A stretch of 34,021 nt of DNA, from positions 1 through 34,021 of the forward strand of contig JANXOP010000241.1 in the NCBI GenBank assembly GCA_025357755.1. The letters run 5' to 3'. Numbering within the stretch: the stretch's first letter is position 1; every line of letters begins with the position of its first letter. The notes under the pieces are model-generated. The model did no database searches and was not told where the DNA came from. It saw only the letters and a list, made by a program, of their open reading frames with translations. The position numbers and the translations under genes are program-made. Below are positions 7,600 through 15,176 of the stretch, piece after piece. The DNA comes from Kofleriaceae bacterium (GTDB lineage: Bacteria; Myxococcota_A; Polyangia; Haliangiales; Haliangiaceae).

Positions 7600-9408
7600 A
7601 TGTTGGCGCTCGCCGACGATGCCCCGCCCGGTCCCGGGCTCGAGACCGGGTCTCTCCTCGACGGCCGCTACCAGATCCTCGCGGTCCTCGCGGCGGGTGG
7701 GATGAGCACGGTCTTCCTCGCCGAGCACCGGCTCATCAAGCGGCGCGTCGCGGTCAAGGTGTTGCACGCCGAGCTCGCGGGGGACCGCACTATGGTCCAG
7801 CGGTTCATGAACGAGGCGACGGCGGCGGGCCGGCTCGGCCACCCGAACATCGTCGAGTCGACGGACATGGGATTCGCGCCCGGCAATATCCCGTTCATCG
7901 TCTTCGAGCTCCTCGAGGGACCGCTCCTGACGGAGGAGATCTACCGGGCCGGCGGCCTGCCGGTCGCCCGGGCCGTGCGGATCGCCAGCCAGGTCGCGTC
8001 CGCGCTGCTGGCGGCGCACCGCGCGAACATCATCCACCTCGACCTCAAGTCGGACAACGTGATGCTGGTGACGCGCGATGGCGTCGCGGATCACGTCAAG
8101 GTGCTCGACTTCGGCATCTCGAAGTTCATCGAGGCCGACGTCGACAAGACGCAGCGCGGGATCGTCATGGGGACGCCGCCGTTCATGGCCCCCGAGCAGG
8201 CGGCCGCGCCCGAGGCCGTCGATCACCGCACGGACATCTACGCCCTCGGCGTCCTGCTCTACGAGATGCTGACCGCGCGCCGGCCGTTCGCCGACCTCGA
8301 TCCGCGGATCATGCTCGACCGGCTCGTCAACGAGCCCGTACCGCCGCTCGGGGCGGCCCACGTGCCGCAGGCGCTCGAGGAGCTGATCCTTCATCGCATG
8401 CTCGCCAAAGATCCGGCGCTGCGCCTCCAGTCGATGGCGGAGGTGCTGCTGGCGCTCGCTGGGTTCGTCGAAGCTGAGCGAGCGCCCGAGCTCGCGGCCG
8501 GCTCCGCCCCGCTCCCCGCCGCGCCGGCCCTCGCGGAGGCATACGACGCCGGGTACGAGTCATTGTCGATCGCGCCGGTGTCCGGCCGGCGGCCCGTCCG
8601 GATCGGGTGGCTCTACGCCGCCCTCGGCGCGGCGGCCGTCGCCGGCGGGCTCGCCTTCGCGAGGCTCCGCGTGGCGGACGCGACGAGCGCCGCGGAGCTC
8701 GGGGCGGTGCGCGCGGACGCCTCCAAGATCGCGGCGGTCCTCGCCGCCGATGCCGGTGTTACCCGCGCGCAGGCCATGGGGATCGCGACCGCGCCCGTGA
8801 TGCGCGCCGCGGTGGAGACGGACCCGGCGACGCTCGCCGACCTCCTCGCGGATGGCCAGCTGCCGATCACGGCCGCCCCGGGCCAGGTCATCGAGATCGT
8901 CCAGCAGCGCGGCGCGGTGCGCACCACGCTCCTCCACCTGCCGGCGTCCGCGCATCACGTGCCCCTGGCGTTCTCGGACGCCACGCGGATCACGAGCGAT
9001 GGCGCCTCCCTCGCCGCCGTCGCCGAGCTCCCGATCGAGAGCGCCGGCGCGCCGGGCGCGCGGCCGCGGGGCTCGATCGCCATCGAGTCCGCGGTCGACC
9101 TCGAGTTCATCCGCCGGCTCGTGGCCGAGGACGCCGTCGCGGCCGAGCTCGTGGGGCTCGGAGCGCCGCTGCCGCTCGTCGGGCACATGGCGGACGCGAC
9201 GGGCACCGAGCTCGCCGTCCCGCTCGCGCTGGCGCCCGGGCTCGCGCGCGATGGCGTCGAGCTCCACGCCATCGTGCGCCCGGTCACGTCCGGCCGCGCG
9301 CGCGGCCACGCGCGCGACGCGAGCATCGGGGCGGCCGGGTTGTTCCTGCTGGCGCTCGGCGCGAGCGACGTGCGCCGCCGCCGGCGCGATCCCGTCCCCG
9401 GCGCGTGA
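7600..9408 (+). CDS. Membrane Ser/Thr protein kinase (Hanks type) with extracytoplasmic region
   Basis: 602 aa. The kinase domain covers about 24-300: glycine-rich loop AAGGMSTVF (31-39), Lys53 in VAVKVLH, alpha-C Glu72, catalytic loop HLDLKSDN (146-153), DFG (170-172) and APE (197-199). The HRD arginine is replaced by Leu147, while Asp148, Lys150 and Asn153 are kept, so catalysis is plausible but activation-loop control may differ. A transmembrane helix (about 335-356, GWLYAALGAAAVAGGLAFAR) leads to a region of about 210 residues, presumably extracytoplasmic and sensing-like. A second hydrophobic helix lies at about 576-590 and is followed by RRRRR. PASTA or other named sensor repeats are not seen. 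It lies 5 bases after the dihaem cytochrome gene and ends 3 bases from the convergent SDR gene. Confidence 0.9.
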   Translation: MLALADDAPPGPGLETGSLLDGRYQILAVLAAGGMSTVFLAEHRLIKRRVAVKVLHAELAGDRTMVQRFMNEATAAGRLGHPNIVESTDMGFAPGNIPFIVFELLEGPLLTEEIYRAGGLPVARAVRIASQVASALLAAHRANIIHLDLKSDNVMLVTRDGVADHVKVLDFGISKFIEADVDKTQRGIVMGTPPFMAPEQAAAPEAVDHRTDIYALGVLLYEMLTARRPFADLDPRIMLDRLVNEPVPPLGAAHVPQALEELILHRMLAKDPALRLQSMAEVLLALAGFVEAERAPELAAGSAPLPAAPALAEAYDAGYESLSIAPVSGRRPVRIGWLYAALGAAAVAGGLAFARLRVADATSAAELGAVRADASKIAAVLAADAGVTRAQAMGIATAPVMRAAVETDPATLADLLADGQLPITAAPGQVIEIVQQRGAVRTTLLHLPASAHHVPLAFSDATRITSDGASLAAVAELPIESAGAPGARPRGSIAIESAVDLEFIRRLVAEDAVAAELVGLGAPLPLVGHMADATGTELAVPLALAPGLARDGVELHAIVRPVTSGRARGHARDASIGAAGLFLLALGASDVRRRRRDPVPGA

Positions 9409-9411
9409 GCT

Positions 9412-10101
9412 CTACAGCGCGCCCGCGGGCGGCGTCAGCACGACTTCCTCGACCGAGATCCCCGGCCGCGCGACGATCGCGACAAGGAACGACGCGACGT
9501 CCTCCGGCCTCATCATCTTCGCGCGGTCGAACCCGGGGCGGTCGTCCCAGATCGGCGTGTCCGTCGCGCCCGGCAAGAGGGACGTGACCCGGATGTCGTA
9601 GGGCCGCGCCTCCTCGGCGAGCACGCGCGTCAGGCCGAGCTGGCCGGCCTTCGCCGCGGTGTAGCCGCCGCAGTCGGTGAACGCGCGGTTCGCCGCGTGC
9701 GAGCCGATGATCACGATGTGCCCGCGCCGCCGCGGCTGCATCCGGCGCAGCGCCTCGCGCGCGCACACGAAGGCGCCGATCACGTGGACTTCGAGCATCG
9801 CGCGCAGGTCGGCGACGACGCCGTTCATGATCGGCCCGAACGTGCCGACCCCCGCCGCGCACACCACGATGTCGAGCTCCGGGAGCTCCGCGAAGCGCGC
9901 GCGGACCGCCGCCTCGTCCGTCACGTCGAGGTGCGCCTGCGCGACGGTCCCGAGCGCGGGGACCGGCGCCGCGCCGACGGGCCCCCGCCGCCCGCACGCG
10001 AGGACGCCCGCGCCCTCCGCCGCCAGGGCCTCGGCACACGCCGCGCCGATGCCGCTCGTGCCGCCCGTGACGAGCGCGAACTTGCCGAGGAGTCGCTTCA
10101 T
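9412..10101 (-). CDS. Short-chain dehydrogenase/reductase
   Basis: 229 aa classical SDR. VTGGTSGIG (11-19) is the nucleotide-binding loop and CAAG (81-84) replaces the usual NNAG. Ser133, Tyr147 and Lys151 (YTAAK) form the catalytic set. C-terminal LLPGATDTPIW fits the family. The start is set by ATG 10101 overlapping the trmFO TGA (ATGA), which argues for translational coupling; the frame extends 14 codons further upstream but that part is Arg-rich. Reaction and substrate cannot be inferred; 3-oxoacyl-ACP reductase or sugar/alcohol dehydrogenases are all possible. It is not part of the ancestral dprA-topA-trmFO-xerC order, so it was probably added after trmFO. Confidence 0.88.
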   Translation of the reverse strand: MKRLLGKFALVTGGTSGIGAACAEALAAEGAGVLACGRRGPVGAAPVPALGTVAQAHLDVTDEAAVRARFAELPELDIVVCAAGVGTFGPIMNGVVADLRAMLEVHVIGAFVCAREALRRMQPRRRGHIVIIGSHAANRAFTDCGGYTAAKAGQLGLTRVLAEEARPYDIRVTSLLPGATDTPIWDDRPGFDRAKMMRPEDVASFLVAIVARPGISVEEVVLTPPAGAL

Positions 10102-11681
10102 GCCGATACCGTCGCCTGCGCGGCGCGCACGCGGTCGACCCACGGGCCGAAATCAGCCTGCGCGCGCTCGGCCATCCGCGGCTTGCGGTTGTCCTTGCGC
10201 GTGCCGGCGAGATCGGGGAGCAGGCCGTAGTTCACGTTCGTCGGCCCGTACTTGTACTTGCCCTCGCGCACGGCCGTGACGTGGTTGTAGAGGCCGCCCA
10301 TCATCGTCGTCGGCGGCGGGGGCCCCATCTCGCGCCCGGCGAGCTCGGCCGCGAGCAGCCACGCCACCAAGAGCCCCATCGCGCACGACTCGATGTAGCC
10401 CTCGACGCCGGTGAGGAGCCCGGCGAACCGGACGTTCGGCCGCGTCCGCAGCTCGAAGCGCCGGCCGAGGCGCGCGGGCGCGTCGATGTACGTGTTGCGG
10501 TGGATCGATCCGAACCGCAGGAACTCGGCGCGCGCGAGCGCCGGGATCATGCGGAAGATGCGCTCCTGCTCGGGGTACGCGAGGCGCGTCTGGAAGCCGA
10601 CGAGGTTGTACGCGGTGAGGTACTGGTTCTCGGGGCGCAGCTGGACGACGGCCCACGGGCGGAACCCCGTGCGCGGATCGCGGAGGCCGATCGGCTTCAT
10701 CGGGCCGAACCGCAAGGTCTCCGGCCCGCGCTCCGCCATCACCTCGATCGGCATGCAGCTCTCGAAGTACTTCGGCTCCTCGAACTCGTGCGGCAGGACC
10801 TTGCGGCCCGCGTTCACGGCCGCGACGAACGCCTCGTACTGCGGCTTCGACATCGGGCAGTTGATGTAGTCGCCGACCCCGACGTCCCCACCGGCCGCGC
10901 TGTCGTCGATCTCGAGGGAGCTCTGCCCCGTCCCGTCGGCCGAAGCCGACAGGGCCCCCTCCTCCGTGGCTCGCCGACGCTCGCCCATTGCCTCGCGCAC
11001 GGGCCCGCCACCCGGCTCCCGGTTGCGCGAGCTGTCACGGTCGACGGTGTTGGCATCGCGGCCCCAGCGCGACGCGCGGAACGCGTGATCCCAGTCGACG
11101 GTCTCCGCCGCGACGATCGGCGCGATGGCGTCGTAGAAGTACATCCGGTCGCCGCCGAGCTCGGCGCGGATGACGTCGCCGAGCTTGCCCTCCGTCAGGG
11201 GGCCCGTCGCAACGATGACCGGGCCCTCCGGCAGCTCCTCGAGGCGCCGCCGCTCGAGCCGGATGCGCGGGTGCAGCGCGAGCCGCCGCGTGATCGCCGC
11301 CGCGAAGCCGAACCGCTCGACGGCGAGCGCCTGCCCCGCGGGCACCCGGTGCTGGTCGGCGCAGGCGATCACGAGCGAGCCGCAGCGCCGCAGCTCCTGC
11401 TTGAGCAGGCCCGCCGGCGCGACCGGGTCGTCGCTGCGCAGCGAGTTACTGCACACCAGCTCGCCCATGAGCGGCGACTGGTGCGCGGGCGACATCGCCG
11501 CCGGCTTCATCTCCACGAGCGCGACCTGGAAGCCCGCCTCGGCGAGCTGCCACGCCGCCTCGCTGCCGGCCATCCCGCCGCCGACGACCGTCACGTCCGG
11601 ACGAAACGAGCCGCCCGGGCGCCCGGACGCCACCGACGTGGCTCGCTCTTCCCCGGCGTCCGGGCGCCCTCGCGGTCCCAT
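10098..11681 (-). CDS. trmFO: TrmFO, folate-dependent tRNA (uracil-54-C5)-methyltransferase, with insertion
   Basis: TrmFO makes m5U54 in the T-loop of tRNA using methylenetetrahydrofolate and FADH2. The FAD motif is VVGGGMAGSEAAWQLAEAGF (32-51). Conserved CSNSLR (77-82), YDAIAPIV (183-190), INCPMSK (273-279), the ESCAMG cysteine and GGLYNHVT near the C-terminus all fit. As called it has 527 aa, compared with about 435-475 for the family. The excess is a 29-residue N-terminal extension and an insertion at about 209-269 rich in Arg/Ser/Gly/Asp, between SRWGR and GDYINCP, segments that are nearly adjacent in relatives. The start ATG 11681 lies 3 bases after topA; GTG 11594 would give the usual N-terminus (MTVVGGG) but has no visible ribosome site. 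Its stop overlaps the SDR start. Confidence 0.92.
   Translation of the reverse strand: MGPRGRPDAGEERATSVASGRPGGSFRPDVTVVGGGMAGSEAAWQLAEAGFQVALVEMKPAAMSPAHQSPLMGELVCSNSLRSDDPVAPAGLLKQELRRCGSLVIACADQHRVPAGQALAVERFGFAAAITRRLALHPRIRLERRRLEELPEGPVIVATGPLTEGKLGDVIRAELGGDRMYFYDAIAPIVAAETVDWDHAFRASRWGRDANTVDRDSSRNREPGGGPVREAMGERRRATEEGALSASADGTGQSSLEIDDSAAGGDVGVGDYINCPMSKPQYEAFVAAVNAGRKVLPHEFEEPKYFESCMPIEVMAERGPETLRFGPMKPIGLRDPRTGFRPWAVVQLRPENQYLTAYNLVGFQTRLAYPEQERIFRMIPALARAEFLRFGSIHRNTYIDAPARLGRRFELRTRPNVRFAGLLTGVEGYIESCAMGLLVAWLLAAELAGREMGPPPPTTMMGGLYNHVTAVREGKYKYGPTNVNYGLLPDLAGTRKDNRKPRMAERAQADFGPWVDRVRAAQATVSA
10932..10954 (-). other. C(UUCG)G hairpin inside the trmFO insertion
   Basis: On the coding strand GTCGGC-TTCG-GCCGAC forms a 6-bp stem closed by the extra-stable UUCG tetraloop, and three more G-C pairs flank a one-base bulge. 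It lies in the middle of the codons for the inserted segment. Such a structure is typical of palindromic intergenic or selfish elements rather than conserved protein-coding sequence. Confidence 0.6.
11617..11669 (-). repeat. 15-bp inverted repeat at the 5' end of trmFO
   Basis: GGGCGCCCGGACGCC at 11617-11631 and its exact reverse complement at 11655-11669 enclose 23 bases. It falls in the unusual N-terminal extension of TrmFO. A stem here may mean that this stretch is really a leader and that translation starts at GTG 11594. Confidence 0.55.
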
Positions 11682-11684
11682 GTC

Positions 11685-14273
11685 CTAGGCGGCCTCGACC
11701 TCGGACTGGTCGTCCACGCCCTGCTTCCAGTCGCACTCCATGCAGCGCAGCGTGGTCCCGCTCTTGTTCTCCTTCTTGAGGACGAACTTCGCGTTGCAGA
11801 CCGGGCACGGCTGCGGCACCGGCCGGTCCCACGCCACGAAGTCACATTGCTTCTTCGCCCAGTTCGAGCAGCCGTAGAACGGCTTGCCACGGCGCGACCG
11901 CTTCTCCGCGATGTACCCACCGCAACCCGGCTTCGGGCACTTCACACCCAGCGAGATCGGCTTCGTCGTCTTGCAGTCGGGATACCGCGTGCACGCCAGG
12001 AACGATCCGAACCGTCCGCGCTTCACCGTCATCGGTGCCGCGCACGTCTCGCAAACCTCATCGGTCGTCTGCGGCGGGACCTTCTCCCACGTGCCGTCGA
12101 GGTTCTTCACGACCTCCTGCGTACTGCGGCATTCCGGATAGCCCTGGCACGCCAAGAACGATCCGTTGCGGCCCCACTTGATGACCATCGGCTTCTCGCA
12201 CTTGGGACACGTCCACTCGGTCGTGATCTCCTCGCGCTTGACGTCGCGCATCTCGGTCTCGGCTTTTTCGAGCTCGATCTTGAACGGCGCGTAGAACTCG
12301 CCGAGCAACTTGCGCCAGTCTTCGGTGCCGTCCTCTACGTGATCGAGGGACGCCTCCATCTTCGCCGTGAAGTCCGAGCTCACGATCTCGGGGAACGAGA
12401 CCACGAGCAGGCTGTTCACCAGGATGCCGAGCTCGGTCGGCCAGAACCGCGCCTCTTTCTTCTCGACGTAGCCACGATCGACGATCGTCGACATGATCGC
12501 GGCGTAGGTCGACGGCCGGCCGATGCCTTTCTCTTCGAGCTCCTTCACGAGCGAGGCCTCGGAGAACCGCGGTGGCGGCTGGGTGAAGTGCTGCTCGGGC
12601 CGGATGCTCTCGATCTTGATCGGATCGCCGACCTCGACCGCCGGCAGTAACTTGTCGGCAGCGTCCGCAGCCTCGGCCTTGGCATCGTCGGTCTCGGCGA
12701 CCTCGTACACCTTGGTGTAGCCCGCGAACTTCATGATCTGACCGTTCGCGCGGATCTGCGCCTGGCCGCGATCCATATCGATCGTGGTCTGGTCGTAGAC
12801 CGCGGGCACCATCTGCGAGGCAACGAAGCGCTGCCAGATCAGGGTGTAGAGCTTCGTGAGCTCCGGACCTTCGGGATGCGCGGCGAGCGCGGTGGCGACG
12901 CGATCCGGGGTCCACTCCATCAGGGTCGGGCGGATCGCTTCGTGGGCGTCCTGTGCGCGCTCCTTGTTGCCGTACGTGTTCGGCTCGGCCGGCAGGTACT
13001 CCGCGCCGTACGTCGCCGTGATGTGCTCGCGCAACGCGGTCATCGCGTCGTCGGAGATACGCGTCGAATCGGTGCGCATATAGGTGATGAGCCCGGTCGG
13101 GCCTTCGTCGCCGAGCTCGACACCTTCGTAGAGCCGCTGCGCGAGCGCCATCGTGCGCTTCGCGGAGTAGCGGTGCTTGCGCGCGGCATCCTGCTGCAAG
13201 CGGCTCGTGATGAACGGCGCCTGCGCCTTCTTGCGGCGCTCTTTTTTCTCGACCGAGGCGACGACCGCGTCGCCCGCGGCGAGCTCGACCGCGATCTCGT
13301 CGGCTTGGTCCTTGGTCTTGGGTTCGGCGCGCTCGCCTTTCCATTTCCAGATCCGGGCCTCGAATGGCGGCGGATTCGGCGCAGCGACCGTCAGGTCTAC
13401 CGACCAGTACTCCTCGGGAACGAACGCCTTGATCTCTTCTTCGCGTTCGCACACGAGGCGAACGGCGACCGACTGCACGCGACCGGCGGAGAGGCCACGC
13501 TGGACCTTGTTCCAGAGGATCGGGCTGATCTTGTACCCGACGAGGCGATCCAAGATCCGGCGCGTCTGCTGCGCGTTCGTCTTGTTCATGTCGATCGCGC
13601 GCGGCGCGGCGATCGCGGCGGTGACGCCCTTCTTCGTGATCTCGTTGATGAGCACGCGATGGAGGTTCGAGTTCTCGCCCTTGATCTCCTCGGCGATGTG
13701 CCACGCGATCGCTTCACCTTCGCGATCCGGATCGGAGGCGAGGAATACGGTCTCGACCTCACGCGCGGCCTTGCGAATCTCGGCAAGTACCTTCTTCTTG
13801 CCTTCGATCACCTCGTAGGTCGGCTCGAACGTGCCGTCCTCGAGGTCGACGCCGATCTTCGATTTCGGCAAGTCGCGCACGTGACCGACCGACGCCTTCA
13901 CGATGTAGTTCCCGCCGAGATACTTGTTGATCGTCTTGGCCTTCGCCGGTGATTCGACGACTACGAGCGCGGAGCCCGGCTTGATCTTCTTGGGCTTACG
14001 CGGGACTGCCGGCTCGTCGTCTTCTTCGAGCTCGACGTCCTTTTTAGCCGCCTTGCCCTTCTTGCCCTTGGCGGGCGCAGCGGTGCTCTTCGCCTTCTTG
14101 TCGGGCGCCGACTTCTTGTCGGCCTTGGCCTTGGCCTTGGGCTTGGGCTTGGCCGACGCCTTCTTGGCAGCGGGCTTCTCGGTGGCCACGGTCTCGGACG
14201 CCTCCGGCTTCGCGAGCGCCTCCGCGGTCTCGTTCTTGACGCCCTTGGCTGGTTTCTTCTTGGCTTTGCTCAC
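11685..14273 (-). CDS. topA: DNA topoisomerase I
   Basis: Type IA topoisomerase of 862 aa that relaxes negative supercoils. Residues 1-100 are a Lys/Ala/Pro-rich, probably disordered tail. The Toprim domain follows (LVVVESPAKAKTINKYLGG from about 103; DPDREGEAIAWH). The catalytic Tyr is Y398 in ITYMRTDSTRIS. From about residue 690 there are several four-cysteine zinc ribbons (CPKCEKP...CQGYPEC, CETCAAP...CTRYPDC, then CPKPGCGGY and CPVCNAK units), which bind single-stranded DNA. The start is GTG 14273, overlapping the dprA TGA as GTGA. The gene follows dprA and precedes trmFO, the conserved order. Confidence 0.96.
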   Translation of the reverse strand: MSKAKKKPAKGVKNETAEALAKPEASETVATEKPAAKKASAKPKPKAKAKADKKSAPDKKAKSTAAPAKGKKGKAAKKDVELEEDDEPAVPRKPKKIKPGSALVVVESPAKAKTINKYLGGNYIVKASVGHVRDLPKSKIGVDLEDGTFEPTYEVIEGKKKVLAEIRKAAREVETVFLASDPDREGEAIAWHIAEEIKGENSNLHRVLINEITKKGVTAAIAAPRAIDMNKTNAQQTRRILDRLVGYKISPILWNKVQRGLSAGRVQSVAVRLVCEREEEIKAFVPEEYWSVDLTVAAPNPPPFEARIWKWKGERAEPKTKDQADEIAVELAAGDAVVASVEKKERRKKAQAPFITSRLQQDAARKHRYSAKRTMALAQRLYEGVELGDEGPTGLITYMRTDSTRISDDAMTALREHITATYGAEYLPAEPNTYGNKERAQDAHEAIRPTLMEWTPDRVATALAAHPEGPELTKLYTLIWQRFVASQMVPAVYDQTTIDMDRGQAQIRANGQIMKFAGYTKVYEVAETDDAKAEAADAADKLLPAVEVGDPIKIESIRPEQHFTQPPPRFSEASLVKELEEKGIGRPSTYAAIMSTIVDRGYVEKKEARFWPTELGILVNSLLVVSFPEIVSSDFTAKMEASLDHVEDGTEDWRKLLGEFYAPFKIELEKAETEMRDVKREEITTEWTCPKCEKPMVIKWGRNGSFLACQGYPECRSTQEVVKNLDGTWEKVPPQTTDEVCETCAAPMTVKRGRFGSFLACTRYPDCKTTKPISLGVKCPKPGCGGYIAEKRSRRGKPFYGCSNWAKKQCDFVAWDRPVPQPCPVCNAKFVLKKENKSGTTLRCMECDWKQGVDDQSEVEAA

Positions 14274-15061
14274 GACAACCTCGCTAACGCGCGTAATACG
14301 ACGCGCACCGGCAGGCGAGTCAGGGTCACGATCGCTTCGGTGCTGCGCGCGCCCTGATCGAGCGCTGCACGCACCGCCGCTACGTCCGGTTCGAGCACTT
14401 GGATGCGCATGCGAGGCTCACCTGCGAGCGCCGCATCGACATCACCCTCGTGCTCGACCATCGCCGCACCATCCGCGAGCAACAGCTCGCAGCCACGACT
14501 CCCCGGCCACGCCACGACGATCCGACCGTAGCGGCGAGCGGCACGTGCCGTCGCCAACGATCCAGACCGCGCATCAGCTTCGATCACCACGACCACATCC
14601 GCGAGCGCGGCGATCAGGGGATTGCGCGAGAGAAACGTTCCGCGTCGCGGCTGGACGCCATCTTCGAGCCGGCTGACCAGGGCACCACCGGCGGCGAGCA
14701 CCTGCTCGAACAGCGGCGCATGGCGCTCGGGGTACGCGACATCGCACCCGGTGCCGAGCACGACGGTCGTAGCGCCGGCACCACCGGCGGCGAGTAGGCC
14801 GCGATGGGCCGCACCATCGATACCGAGCGCGCCGCCCGAGACCACGTGCACCCCGCGTTCACCGAGATGCCGAGCGAGCGCATGGGCGCGCTCCATCCCG
14901 ACACCGGAGGCCGCGCGCGAACCGACGATCGCGACCGCGGGTCCCTCGCTCAACGTGCCGCGCACGTAGATGGGGTGGCTCCAGGCGAGCGCTTCGAGGC
15001 GCTTCGGGAGGGAGCCAGGGGGGAGGACGTTGGTGAGCACAGGGGGACAGCAATTAGCCAC
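14270..15061 (-). CDS. dprA: DprA/Smf, DNA-processing protein
   Basis: 263 aa with a Rossmann-like core: AIVGSRAASGVGMERA (44-59), SGGALGIDGAAHRG (75-88) and FLSRNPLIAALAD (about 142-154). These are the DprA signatures that contact single-stranded DNA. The last 60 residues resemble the DprA winged helix (ARSTEAIVTLTRLPVRVVLR). DprA loads RecA on incoming ssDNA in transformation. The protein is shorter than many DprA because the N-terminal SAM domain is absent. The start is GTG 15061, the only option before an in-frame stop; GTG 15040 is an alternative. Neither has a clear ribosome site. It heads the dprA-topA-trmFO-SDR set, each gene overlapping or within 3 bases of the next. Confidence 0.9.
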   Translation of the reverse strand: MANCCPPVLTNVLPPGSLPKRLEALAWSHPIYVRGTLSEGPAVAIVGSRAASGVGMERAHALARHLGERGVHVVSGGALGIDGAAHRGLLAAGGAGATTVVLGTGCDVAYPERHAPLFEQVLAAGGALVSRLEDGVQPRRGTFLSRNPLIAALADVVVVIEADARSGSLATARAARRYGRIVVAWPGSRGCELLLADGAAMVEHEGDVDAALAGEPRMRIQVLEPDVAAVRAALDQGARSTEAIVTLTRLPVRVVLRALARLS

Positions 15062-15176
15062 CTAGGGCATCGCCGTCAAGTCTGCGTGATCTCACTCGCG
15101 CGTTTTCAGCTACTTAGCTCAGCGCCCTACATCTATATAGGTCGCGTAGCCGCCTCCCCGAACGGCTCGGGCCCGG
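15062..15176 (-). promoter_or_regulatory. Intergenic region upstream of dprA, candidate promoter
   Basis: This 115-base stretch is less GC-rich than its surroundings. On the minus strand it contains CCTATATAGATG (TATATA at 15139-15134), a possible -10 without a good -35. It also contains TTGACG (15078-15073), 17 bases before TAATTG, which would place the transcript start inside the annotated dprA N-terminus. Neither is compelling. It also receives the end of the LysM gene, and no T-tailed hairpin is seen. Confidence 0.3.

Noticed and set aside
11600..11800. Chimeric contig join at the trmFO/topA boundary
   Set aside because: The apparent composition change is modest, and topA followed at once by trmFO is the ancestral order, so the junction is probably genuine.
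10281..12650. Very long open frame (789 codons) on the plus strand opposite trmFO and topA
   Set aside because: It is antisense to two well-supported conserved genes and crosses their boundary; its product is Arg/Leu/Asp-rich without any recognisable motif, as expected for antisense frames in GC-rich DNA.
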